This document shows positions 17,555 to 28,410 of a stretch of 28,530 nt of DNA, piece by piece; the stretch's first letter is position 1, and every line of letters begins with the position of its first letter. Below the pieces are notes generated by a model. The model had not been told where the DNA came from. It saw only the letters and a program-made list of their open reading frames with translations, and searched no databases. The position numbers were made by a program, and so were the translations under genes. This stretch comes from Acanthamoeba lenticulata. Its lineage: Eukaryota; Discosea; Longamoebia; Acanthamoebidae. Location: assembly GCA_002179805.1 (NCBI GenBank), contig NAVB01000900.1:1-28530 (forward strand). The letters are read 5' to 3'.

Positions 17555-20500
17555 CTACTTGTTGCCTGCCTTGCCCTTCTCCTTGGTGTGCTTGAAGGTG
17601 GTGCAGGGCGTGTAGTCGAGGTGGATCACCGGAGCCACCTGCCCGTGTACATGATGATGATGAACCCACGGATGCGCGGATTGAGCGCATGAGCCAAAGA
17701 ACCATCCAACGACAAAGGGCCTCAAGAAGACGAGGAATAGAGAGAGGCGCACCTGCGCGCCTGGGCCGTGCATCTCAAGCGACTGCTGCTCCTTGACCAC
17801 TTCCGCAAAGTACTGCGCAACACGTTTTAGCGTCTTGAAATCAACGCCCTCCCCAAGGTGACGACCACGTACCTCGATGATGGCCATGTCGTGGGTCTTG
17901 AGCTTGATCTGCCTGAAAAAGTTCAGCCTCGCTTGCTCCCTGGTGGGTGCGCACAGCATCGTCAAGTGGGGGAGGGGGGAGAGAAAAAAGAAGAGAGATT
18001 AGCTACTGAGGCACCATTGCCACAGTGTCTGAATAAGAGGAAACGGACCGGACGGAGCTCGGCACAGAGGGCACGCTGATGGAGGGGAGCTGGCCCTCGG
18101 AGTGGTAGGTCCGGGCGTGCTGATGATGATGCTGATGATGGTGTTGGTGGTGGTGCGGGCCCTGCTGTGACATCACAGAGCCCTCGCCCGCTCTGGCCTG
18201 CTGTTGCTGCTGCTGGTGGTGGGGTTGCTGCTGCGGATACCCGCCGAGCGTCGTCGTCCTCTTGCGGGCGACGGGCCCACGGGGCTCCTCGTTCTCCTCG
18301 TCCTCCGTCTTATTATCCCCCAGGCGCTGCTGGTGTTGCTCCTCCTTGTCGGCCGCGCTTCCGGCGCCGCCAGCCGCGGACTTGCCGTTCTCCCCCCGCG
18401 GGCTCAGCTCTGGGGCGAGCCTGCCCCTGTGGGGCTTGCCCGGCGGGCCGCTCACGCTGGCGCTCTTCTCCCTCCCGCCGACCATGGCGACGTCGGCCGA
18501 GTAGGTGTGCGGGATGACGCCGCGCCCGACGGGCGGAGGCCCAGGAAGCGACGGCGCGGCGCCCGCCGGGTTGAAGCCGCTGTTGTTGGCCACGCAGCAC
18601 ATTTGGTAGTATAGACAGGCCTGGGTCGCGACCTCGAGCAGCTTGTAGTGGATGTAGGCCAGCTGCGTCTTCTCGTCCTGTGTGAGTGCGCCATCACCAT
18701 CACCACCGCCATGATCAGGGTGGGTGTCAATCGAAGCCTCTCATCCTTTGGTTGAGGCGTCGCGCGGCGTACCGGCCAGTGCATGCGAAGGCCCAGGATC
18801 TTCTCTACAAGGGAGCCCTTCGAGTATGGCGGACACCGCAGTTGCGCATTCTCGTAGTCAAAGATCGTGACGTACCGCTGCAGCGCACAGTCGTATGGTG
18901 AGTTGATGGTGTGGACGTGTGAACAAGAGGAGTGCAGCACGGCCACAACAACAAAAAAATAACGGGACTGCTGCCCCTTTACCTCAACGGCCTTGGGGAT
19001 GGTGACGCGCTTGGAGAGGCCGATGAGCTTGAGGTAGGCCAGGTCGCTCATGTGGATGGGCTTTGTTCGCCACGACGAGATGAGCGCATTGGCGCCTCGG
19101 CCGGACCCGGGCACAAACAGCGAGCACGCCAACACGAGCTCCTGCTCAGATCACCACCGCCCCCCAAACGATGTGCCTGACGTGTGAGCGACGCGACTTG
19201 CGGGAGTGAATGCGCATGAATGGCGAAAATTCACGTTACCCGAATGACGGGTTCGTTCTGCGGGGTGCCGTAGATGATGACAGGCCGTCCCTTGAGGAGG
19301 GAGAACACCAAGTGGCGGACGAAGCTGTATCGCATGAGCTTGGTCACCCCGACTCCCGCGTTAACGGTCGAACAGTCCCACAGGGTGCTGGCGAACGTCT
19401 CCAGGTTGTGCCTGTGTGCATTCATTATTTTTGTTTGTTCTCATTATTATTCACTCATAAATAATTATTATCACGCATAATTGTCAACTAGCCAACTGGC
19501 AATTGGTTTTTTTTGTTGATAACGTACGGGTTCTTGGGAGTCTGCTTTCGGTCGGGAGTAGAGCTGGCTTGTGGCGGCAGCGTTCCCAGCCTTTCCGGTG
19601 GACAGACCAGCACATGCGGGGCCCCCGCTGTGCCATCCAGACCTGAGGTGGACCACCAACAGGGAGACAACGCGCTCGTTGAGCTCACAGCGTGGGTCCA
19701 GCCGTATGACAGGAGGAGAGGAAGAGAGAAAAAGCCGTCGAGGGAAGAGAAAGAGAAAGACAGAGAGCAAATACCCATCAGCTTGCGCGTTAGGACGGTC
19801 TCATCAAAAGGCTCGGGCGAGATGAGCGGTTGGTCCGTTGGCGGCGTCAGCTGCGCGGGCGAATCGTACGACGACGCGCCCGACGATCCATCGGATGTGC
19901 TCTCGCCCACGTCCTTCAATTGCTGCACGCGTTCATAGGGCAAAAGCAACGGTGAGACAACGGCTTTGGGAAGAACTGGACCATGGTTGGAGGAGGGAGA
20001 GAGAGGAGACGAACTGATGGCGACGAGATGGAACTGCGACGCGTGACGTAAGGAGAAGAGAAGGAGCTCAGCGGTGTATCGCGCGCTGGACTCCGCTTGT
20101 AGGGCGAGCGCGAGTAGACCTCCAAGTTGAAGTTGCACACGATGTTGCGCCCGAACGTCAGCAGAGAAGAGGATGGCTCTGCCGGTCGCGGACAAACAAG
20201 CGGAAAAAAACATGAGCAATCATTTCAACACGTGCATGAGCACAAGACTGGCCGCAATGATGGCGTCGTCACGAACCGGCGTAGATAAACTCTTCGTCCT
20301 CGAGCTGAAGCACGATGCTCGGGCGCGAGTAGTGAGCATGGATTTTGTGAAGCTTGTCGAGGGCCTGCTGGTAGGCCTTCCCGCAGAGCTCGTCCAGTTC
20401 CCGCAGCTTCGTTTCGTACCGCCTTCCTTTGTACAGAGTCTTCAACACTTGCGGCTGAGCGTCGAGCGTGTGTCAGCACAAATTAAGGCTTCATTTTCCC

Positions 20501-22252
20501 AGCTCTCCTTCTGGCTGACGAACCTTGTAGTCAGTCTCGGGAAGGGCCATGCCCAGCTTCTGGTAGAGATTGGCCAAGAGAAGCTCCTCGTTCCGGAGGT
20601 CCTCATGATCGTCGTCATCGCTGCTACTATTACTGCTGCATTCCTTCACGCCCTCAAAGTGTTCTTCGCCTTGGTTGTTGTTGGGGACAACGACACAAAT
20701 GGCGCCGCAGATGAGACACAGCCGAAACGCACAAGAAGAAGAAGTAGAAGAAGGGACGCACCATGCTCCGCCTCCGTAGCGCTTTCCCCATCGCCTCCTG
20801 CTGTCGTCTCGGATTGTTCATGTACACTGCTCTCATCTCCTGTTTTTCCAAAGGACGGTGAGCCATTTTGTCCCTCCCATACGAGTTGACCGAGGACGAG
20901 GCGGAGTGATAAGGAACCTCCAATGGAATAGTCGGCCTCCATGAAGATGTCGTCCTCGTCGTCTTCATCTTCGGTCTCAAATTCCCGCACGGCGTCGTCC
21001 GTGCTGCTGCTCAGGTGCACATGGCCAAGGTAGGTCAGACACGCAGACGCGGGCGAGCCAGAGAGGCGGGGCGGAGAGCGAACCTGAGCATCCTGTGGCC
21101 CTTCTCGCCCTTGGTCGACTCGGTGTGATTCTTGAGGATGTTGTGGTGGAACCGCCGCCTTATCGACTCCATCTCCTTGATCGTTTCATTTACAATGTTG
21201 GGCTGGACAAGAAGCGTGAGCAAAAGCCAGGAACCAATCAGCGAGAGCCACGTAGCAGCAACAGCAGCACGACGTACTGTGGGAGGAATAAACGAGAAGG
21301 CGGTCGGATCCTCAGCGTGGAGGAATCCATGCAGCTCTTGATCCTGATCGGCATTGCTGCCGGTATTGATCGGCGCGCTGGCGTTCGGTGTGTTCATCGG
21401 CTGCGATGTTGCCAGCACGGGCTCACCGGCTGTAGCCGAGACGGACGAGGAGAGCGCCGACGCATCGACAGCAGGTTCGATTTCGCTCGACACCGTCTTG
21501 GTCAAGGGAATCGTGTCGCCGCCCGACGAAGCCGACGTGGACCCGGTGGAGGACAGCAGCGAGTGCTGCGATGCTGCGGTGGCGCTGCGAGGACCCTTCT
21601 TCTGTTGGAGCACCTCTCGTGTGTGATAAAGATCGGCCAGCCTGTGCTTCAGATCTTCTAAGAACACAAGCTGGTTGCCCGCCTTGAAGATGCGCGAAAC
21701 CTAGACGTGACCAGGAGGCTCTTAGATAAGCTCTGGAGGATGAGGTGGAAGGGGACAGGAGCACCTTGTTGAATTTCTTCATCAGCGACGCGAAGTTGTC
21801 CATGATTTTCGTTGGGTGTCGCGTGATGTAGCTCATACAAATGGGCCGCACGTAGCCTCGTGCAAAAACATCGAGTAGTGTGAAGTGGTGTACCTGAGAA
21901 CAGAAAGTAAAAGAGGACGATGAGAGATGGGAAGAGCAAGGTAGGACAGCCAATGAAGATGCTGTACGTAGGCAAACGCATTTTCGGTCGGTTCAGTGAT
22001 GACGACTTGGGTGTCATCAACGAAGGCGCCAGGGTCGCAGCTTTTGTTTTGGTAGTCCACAGCCATAATGCGGATTACGAATTTCTCGATATTGAACGAG
22101 CCCTTGCCACTCTCGGGGATGCAGAAGAGGGGCACCGGCCCCACGATCTCTGAGAACTCAGAAATGCATATGAAATCCTCAGTAAATGAGGGCGCCCCTT
22201 GCTGCTTATTTGCCTCCTCCCGCTTTGCCACTTCCTCGTAGTCGGCCATCAT
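17555..22252 (-). CDS. SMCR8 homologue (Longin/DENN protein of the C9orf72-SMCR8 complex)
   Basis: Seventeen exons on the minus strand: 22252-21968, 21893-21765, 21700-21278, 21202-21084, 21009-20762, 20669-20524, 20454-20277, 20178-20011, 19975-19775, 19642-19528, 19411-19240, 19141-18983, 18877-18773, 18677-18007, 17939-17873, 17833-17753 and 17638-17555. They total 3351 nt, 1116 residues. The N terminus has the Longin part of the SMCR8/folliculin family: EDFICISEFSEIVGPVPLF, IRIMAVDYQ, AFAYVHHFTLLDVFARGYV, RPICMSYITRHPTKIMDNF and DLKHRLADLYHTREVL. The C-terminal DENN part has FVRHLVFSLLKGRPVIIYG, ACSLFVPG, HMSDLAYLKLIGLS and FDYENAQLRCPPYSKG. Insertions are acidic (about 320-430) and His/Gln-rich (about 840-1035). 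Known relatives form a GTPase-regulating complex in autophagy and lysosome biology. The junction between exons 8 and 9 is the least certain. The coding region may instead stop at 18003; reading on by splicing at 18006 adds a helical, charged, more conserved-looking C terminus. Confidence 0.85.
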
Positions 22253-22513
22253 AGCACCTTTACCGCCTTTCAAGCTTCCTTCCTCAAGATCTGCCCATTC
22301 GGCGCGTGCATGCAAGCCACGCAATCACAAGGGGGCTATTTGTCTTTCAATTTTATTTTTTTTTATTTTTGTTTATTCGGTATTATTTTTAATTTTCTCT
22401 CCTACGAACAAGAAAAGGTGGTGCGGTGCATCGTGCTGCACGTCCACGTGGTTGGCCTGCAATACCACCAGCGAGACCCTTGCGGGGCTTGATAAATAAT
22501 CAAATTAACCGCG
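22253..22513. other. Divergent intergenic region between SMCR8-like and four-pass protein genes
   Basis: This is 261 bases. It includes a strongly T/A-rich stretch (about 22346-22400, with tttatttttttttatttttg) and a cluster ending in cttgataaataatcaaatt just before the plus-strand ATG. It probably contains the promoters of both genes. No further gene is seen. Confidence 0.5.
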
Positions 22514-23353
22514 ATGAGTTCGGGCCTGATTGTGATGAAAACGCAGCCCATACATCTGCAGTTTGCATGTGTACTGGCGCTGCTTGTTGCATCTCTCGTT
22601 CTCATGATTGTGGGTGCCGCTTCTCCGTGGTGCGCTCACCGGTGCCTCCTGCCCTAAGATGAGCGCAGTTAACTCACAGTCTGGTGCCTGTACTGCCCCC
22701 CCCCCCTCTTCTTTCCTCTAGGTACCACTTGCCCCTCAAGAAGCCACCAGGAGCGACCCTACACGAATTTTTGACCTATTTGGACGCACCCGGCCTGAGC
22801 TGCAGCTACTCTGACGGAGAGAGCTGCGTAGGCGGCAACCTACGGGCGATGTTTGCGCTCATCCTGGCTGTGGTCATCGTGGCCCACCTGCTCACTGGCC
22901 TACAGCTCCTGTTCCTTGCTTTCTACGCGTTTCCTCGTTACAGTGTATGTACACGCTCCTCGTGATGGTGGGTTGATGCTTTCTCACAACGCTTGTGAAG
23001 ACTCTGCGATGGCGCGAGCGATTATGGTGGCCAATGATCATCATTTGTATCATCGCCGCACTGACCACAACGGCCTCGTGGACACTTCTTTATATGCACC
23101 CGTCCTCCCTTGCGGCGGACTTTGACAAGGAGTGCAATGCGACTGTCACAGCTTACTTCTGTAACTTTAGTGGTGCTGAGTTTCCTCCTCTCTCCTGCAC
23201 TCGGCAACTTGTTGACACAGCCCCTCTCCAGGACAAACCTTCGGGCCAGATTTTGGTTGGGCTCTGTTCATGGTGGCAAGCTTGGTGATGTTTGCCATCG
23301 TCCTCGTCGTGCCCTTCTTCCACTTTCCACGTCACCTGGAGCAGCCGAGCTGA
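22514..23353 (+). CDS. Four-transmembrane protein, unknown function
   Basis: Four exons: 22514-22629, 22722-22944, 23001-23172 and 23232-23353. They total 633 nt, 210 residues. Four hydrophobic helices are visible. TM1 is at about 14-36 (FACVLALLVASLVLMIVG). TM2 is at about 81-107 (MFALILAVVIVAHLLTGLQL). TM3 is at about 125-145 (MIIICIIAALTTTASWTLLY). TM4 is at about 177-198 (GWALFMVASLVMFAIVLVV). The first loop has SPWYHLPLKK and a Cys pair (CSYSDGESC); the second loop has Cys residues (KECNATVTAYFC) and N-glycosylation-like NAT and NFS sites. This resembles PMP22/claudin or tetraspan-like topology, but no family signature is certain. The second junction uses a strong gtatgt donor. The function is unknown; plasma membrane or vesicle location is inferred. 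Confidence 0.75.
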
Positions 23354-23653
23354 CGGCAAGAAGAGCCCCAAGAGGCCGCGACAGGTGAGTGAGCTCACTC
23401 GGCTCGTTGCCACCAAGCAACTACAAAATTCCAAGCATGCCGGACTTTGTAATTAAAGCGTGTCCGGGGGCAATCGTGTTGTTGCTTCGTCGCGAAGCTG
23501 TGGAGGGACCGAGAAGAGACAGGAAGAGCACGCCCGCCTTCACCAACTCTCTGTTGATTGTGGTTCCCAAGCCCCTTTTTGGACCAAAGACGCGTGTTGA
23601 TTTTCGCGAAGGGGTTGTAGAACGAAGACACCCTCCCACCACGAGAAAGAACG
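23354..23653. other. Intergenic region before the RhoGEF gene
   Basis: This is 300 bases between the four-pass protein and the RhoGEF start. It contains gtaattaaag (about 23448-23457), which may serve as a variant poly(A) signal. Otherwise I see no RNA gene, TATA box or coding exon. Confidence 0.4.
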
Positions 23654-26600
23654 ATGGGAGAGGCAGTTTGCCATGACATTGTATACAATACCACCATGGT
23701 GTGGAACGAGTTCCGCGCCATAGCGGACTTGCTCCGTTCCCATGTGGGCAAGGTCGCCGATCAAGGCCTCACCATCAACGCCATTACCCGGGCCACCCAG
23801 GTTAGCCCCCCCACGTCGATTTCTGTTTTGGCTTCGTTCAAATCCACCTCATTGAAGGAGAGCTTTCTCGGCAACACCTCAGGTCTCCAAGTACGTCATG
23901 CAGTCAGTGCAGACTTCAGTCAAAACAGCAATCCCCTACCTGCGTGACTACTCGCAAGGTAACTCCTATGGCACAACCGCTTCGCTTTCGCACTTTCCCC
24001 CCTCCTTCTTTCTTTGCCCACAGTCCCCTCTTTAGGAGCACACCCAGTGGTGTCCTCTCCTCGTGAATAGTTCTTATTGTTCGGTTTATTCATTTAATTA
24101 TTGTTGTGTCCCCTGAACAGAGCTTCAAGTAAATGCACTCGAGGTCCTCAAAGCCGTCAAGGAGTTGATAAAGGAGGGCGTCTTCTTGGGCGAGCCCACT
24201 ATCAAGAGTATGCTCCGACCCCATCTGCCGTAGTAGGTGAGAGGTTGTCCTGTTGCTCACCGAGCAGCTGGCCTTGTGTGTTCTTGCAGGCCTGGAGAGC
24301 CTGCTGATGGACAAGATCTACCCGGTGGTGACCAAGCTCATCGCCGCCGCCAAGAGCATACAGCAGCAGCAGCAAGCGCCGTCGGCGCCGTCGGCCGGCG
24401 CGCCGGCCACGCCCAACCTGCGCTCGGCCTATTACTCGTCGGGCTACAACGCAGCAGCACCGCAGAGCAGCTCGTCCCCGCCCAACTCGGCGCGCTCGCC
24501 TGCGCCGCCACCGTCGCTCACACCGCCGCCAGTCCTCACCGCGCCGCCCACGCTCTCGCCGCCATCGACTGGCGGCGCGGCCCCGCCGCCTCTGCCCAAC
24601 CGGGACGACACCTACCACTCTCTGCGCTCCTCGGCGGCGCAGCAGCTCCCGCCCAGCTCGCTGAGCTCGTCGTCGTCTGGCACGCGCTCGCGCTTTGGCA
24701 CGCCGCCCGTGCTCAGCCCGCCGCCCGTGCTCGCTCCGCCGCCGGTCCTCGCCCCGCCGCCAACGCTCACACCGCCCCCGGTCCTGAGCTCGCCGCCTTC
24801 AATCCCGGCCAGCCGGCCGTACAGCTCGGCCTACGGCATCACTCCGATCCCGTCGCCCTCCTCCGGCGGCGCCCCCACGAGCGGCGGCGGATTGGGTTCG
24901 AGCAACTCCTACACGCGCGGCGTGGCGACGCCAAAGAGCAACCCGGGCAGCAACAGCGCGAGCAACATCCCCTCGCTGGGCTCGGCCAGCTCCTTCTCGC
25001 GGCCGGGACCTACCTCGCAGTCGTCCCACTTCCCGTCTGTGTCGACAATGGGCGGCCCGCGGGGACCGCCGTCCAATGGCGGCTCACCCCTGCTTCCACC
25101 GACCGGCCTGCCGCCGCCGCCACTGCCGCCGACCGATCTGCCGCCGCCGGTGCCGAATGGCCTGCCACCGCCGTCCGACCTGCCGCCGCCCCCGCCGCTG
25201 CCCAGCGGCCAGCTGCCGCCGCCTCCGCCCTTGCTGGGCGACGAGATCCGGAACCAGGCCCGCCTGGTCGTGCAGCAGGTCATGCAGCTCAACCAGATCA
25301 TCCACGAGCAGAACGAGGCCGCCTTCGTCGAGGAGGCCCGGCGGACCCTCAACCAGCTCAACGCGCTCATTGCGCGGGCCAAGGACTTTGGCCTCGTGCA
25401 GGAGGAGAACGAGCTGCGAGACGCCACCTACGAGTTCATCTCCGCGGCCAAAGACCGCATCGGCGGCGGCTCATCGGAGCAGGAGTTTGACCAAGCCGTC
25501 TCCTTCTTGGCCGACACCATTCGCCTCTTTGTCGAGGCCGTCAGCCTGGCCGTCCTCCCGCCCCCGCCTCCTCCTCGCGAGGACTTTGCCAAAGGTCGCT
25601 CCCATTTGGCCATCTCCATCCGCTTCATCGTCATCAACGTCGTTCACGTCACAGGCCGCTCACGTGTACTTGTGTGTGTGTGTGTGTGTTGGGGGTCTCG
25701 TCCGTACAGAGGCCGAGGACACGGGAGCGGAGGGCGAGGCCAAGAGGAAGCGGCTGCGGAGCAACGTGCTCAAGGAGCTGCTCAACACGGAGACGACCTA
25801 CTTCACACAGCTCAAGACTCTCGACTACTCCTTCATCCAGTCCCTCAAGAACAGGAAGGACCTCAAGGTGCGTCCCCTTTGTCCCCCCCCCCAAATCTCC
25901 GTTCCTCCATGCTGATTCCTTGAATTCTCGGCGCAGACCATGAGCGACCCGGTGTTCTCGAGCTTCGTGCTGTGCGTGCCGCCCATCGTCTCGCTCTCGA
26001 AGGAGCTTGTGTACGTGTTGGCCTTTCCCTCTTGATCAGGGAAGGAAGAGGGGACTTGATGATGATCTAACATCACACACACACACACAGCGGCGAGCTG
26101 ACCTCGCGAATCAACAAGATGAGCGACAGCGACCAAGTGCACGTGGGCGACACCTTCGTCCGCTTGGCGCCCGTCTTCAAGATGTACCAAACCTACATCA
26201 ACAAGTGCGTCCTTCACCATCCCCATCTTCATGTCCTCTTCTCACCACAAGCCCACGCTCGCGGATGTCGACAACAGCTACGACCAAGCGATGGCGAAGC
26301 TCCGACACGGCATCGAGTCGGAGCCCGAATTCGACGCCCTCGTCAAGGTGAGCCTCATGCCTCCCCTCCCCCCCGAAACTGTGCTCGTCGTCCTCGTGCC
26401 GATGCTGACGATGGTGGTGGTTGCACAACAGCAATTCTGCCCGCCTGGTGGACCCGACATCAGCTTCTTCTTCATCTTGCCCATCCAGCGACTTCCGCGT
26501 TACGAGCTGCTGCTGCGCGAGGTGCTCAAGTTCACCGACAAGAGCAACTCGCCCGACGAGTACAGCAACCTCGGCGTGGCCATCACCAAGGTCAAGGAGA

Positions 26601-27658
26601 GCAACGACAGCATCAACGAGAAGAAGCGACAGGACGAGAACATGAAGAAGATGATCGACATCCAGAACGCCATCACCAACGAGAAGCTGGTCCTCGCCTC
26701 CTCCACAATTCCCCTCCCCCTCCCGTCTCTTCTCCTCCAAAGCATGCCTCGGCTGACACGACCCGGCGCTCCGCCCGCGGGGTGAATGCAGGCCCTGTTG
26801 AAGCCCGGACGCTACTTCCTCCGCGAGGGTTCTATGGAAGAGCCCGACCCGTCCGGCCGCAAGGTGCCCCCCCCCCGTTGTCGTCTTCGTTTTCGCTCTT
26901 TATTGTACTTTTTTTTATTCTTTTGGTTTTCTTTATTGGTTGTTTAATCACCATTTGGCTCATACATCACACCCCGTGTTGTGACGCAGGGCAAGGGCAA
27001 GTCGTTCCATTACTTCATGTTCACGGACGTCCTGCTCAAGACGCGGTTCGAGAGGAAGTCCAAGACCTACACCCTGGTCGACACCATTTGGTTCGCCGAG
27101 GTGATCCTGCGCGACGTCAACCTCGCGGCCAACGGTATGATGATTCCTCCTTCTTGTCCTCCTCCACGACGAGGCTCTTTTTCCTTTCTTTTCTTTTCTT
27201 CTTTTTCTTCCCCTCCAAAGACCTTCATGACGGCTCACACGTGCGGCGGCCTCCAGACCTGCTGAACTTGTTCGAGCTGGTGAGCACGTCGGAGAAGTAC
27301 ACCTTTAACTGCATCACCGAAGACGAGAAGCGGTCCTGGATGAAGGACCTCCAGGAGGGTACGAGCCTTCTTGCAAGCCTCAGCTGGGCGCGCACACTCA
27401 CGTCTCTACATCGATGGTGGTGATGATGGTGGTCCATGGTCTATGTATAACGCAGCGATCGACAAGGTCCGTGCCGGAGATGGCAGTGCGTCGGCGCGAG
27501 GCGTGCGGTCGCTGAGGCGCGGCACCAACGGAGAGGAGTACGAGGCCGGCTCCCCCAAGCTGGGCAAGAAGAACGACAAGAAGGAAAAGAAATCCAAGTC
27601 CAAGAGGGAGCGCAGCGGCACGGGGAACAAGCTTCTCAACTCGCTGAAGCGAGAGTAG
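23654..27658 (+). CDS. Dbl-family RhoGEF: helical N terminus, proline-rich region, DH-PH module
   Basis: Thirteen exons: 23654-23800, 23883-23958, 24121-24207, 24290-25594, 25710-25867, 25937-26010, 26091-26204, 26278-26347, 26432-26689, 26792-26863, 26990-27134, 27257-27358 and 27456-27658. They total 2811 nt, 936 residues. Residues 1-115 are helical, ending in a short poly-Gln. About 125-425 are Pro/Ser-rich with repeated PPPVL/PPPTL and polyproline (SH3, WW or profilin-type ligands). About 430-525 are helical again (EIRNQARLVVQQVMQLNQII), reminiscent of cytoskeletal helical bundles. The DH domain spans about 555-740: VLKELLNTETTYFTQLKTL (helix 1), VGDTFVRLAPVFKMYQTYIN and FILPIQRLPRYELLLREVL (the conserved last long helix). 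The PH domain (about 765-872) has KPGRYFLREGSM, FHYFMFTDVLLKTRF and FNCITEDEKRSWMKDLQEA, including the conserved Trp. A Lys-rich tail follows. It should activate a Rac/Rho-type GTPase on actin; the exact target is unknown. Confidence 0.9.
25669..25689. repeat. (TG)n microsatellite in an intron
   Basis: About ten TG units lie in the intron between exons 4 and 5 of the RhoGEF gene, upstream of the acceptor. Confidence 0.85.
26073..26090. repeat. (CA)n microsatellite at an intron acceptor
   Basis: A run of CA units forms the 3' end of the intron before exon 7 of the RhoGEF gene. Its last unit supplies the acceptor cacag. Length changes would move the acceptor distance but not the exon. Confidence 0.85.
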
Positions 27659-28278
27659 GGCAACTCTCCCCCGTCCCCGCCCGCCTCCACCAAGAAGGAG
27701 CGCCGGCAAACCGACCGACCCGCTGGCCAGCCGTGTCCAGCTCTCTCCCCACTCCTCTTCTCCTCTTCCTGCGTAAATTATTATACTTAATGCACACCAG
27801 TACTCGATTTTCTCCACCTTTTCTTGTTTGCGTTCTGGCAAAGTGGAAAGCTTCAAAGCAAGAGGGTTCCTGCGCGAGTCTGCTGCCCCAGTACACGCTC
27901 TTCGGCAAGCCCGTGGCAGACAAGGTCATCGAGCTTGTCGCTAATGGTATGCCATCCCTGTTCCCGGCAATGCGCCACTCCACAACGCAGTTGGGAAGAT
28001 TGAGTAGCAGTTATTGAGCCGGCTCTTTGGCCAACTTTATTGGAGACTTGCGAGGAATGGGCTCGTTGTGGCCCAACGCTTGGTTCTCTGGGCACAAGTG
28101 GCCGAAGAGACACGCCTACTGCTATTTTCTTCCTATTTTCCTAAATTATCTGGACGGCGTAATTTTTGAATTAATTACGTGTGAGGTATCAAGCTGCCCA
28201 CCAAAGCGAACAAGTTTGCGCACAAATACTTGCGCCTTCCCCTTTCGCGGCGCCAGCAACCGCAATCTTTTGTGTATT
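27659..28278. other. Unassigned region with an exon-like island
   Basis: This is 620 bases after the RhoGEF stop. The first about 120 bases are C-rich, then AT-rich (taaattattatacttaatg at about 27774-27792). A GC-rich island at about 27865-27947 reads, on the plus strand, LLPQYTLFGKPVADKVIELV and ends at a possible donor (gtatgc at 27948). It looks coding-like, but no start, acceptor or partner exon is convincing. From about 28015 to 28278 I see nothing definite apart from a T/A-rich stretch (about 28124-28180). Confidence 0.3.
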
Positions 28279-28410
28279 ATGTCCGACGCCACCGTGCCTT
28301 CTCCCCACTCGGAAGGAGGAGCCGGCTCCTATGCTCGCCTCCCTCCTCGCCCTGCGGGTGGTTCGATGATCGTCTCGCCCTCCTCCAGTCGTGCCAAGCA
28401 TCTTCCCCCC
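28279..28410 (+). CDS. Possible first exon of a gene truncated by the right edge
   Basis: An ATG at 28279 opens MSDATVPSPHSEGGAGSYAR, then a Pro/Ser-rich stretch to a possible phase-0 donor (gtatctcc at 28411). Reading on without splicing ends at 28464. The composition fits a disordered N terminus of an amoebal protein. The rest of the gene would lie outside the window and no domain is recognisable. Confidence 0.35.

Noticed and set aside
24237..25490. 417-codon Ala/Arg/Pro-rich plus-strand frame overlapping the RhoGEF proline-rich exon
   Set aside because: It is a frame-shifted shadow. The chosen frame joins exons on both sides and contains the helical segments.
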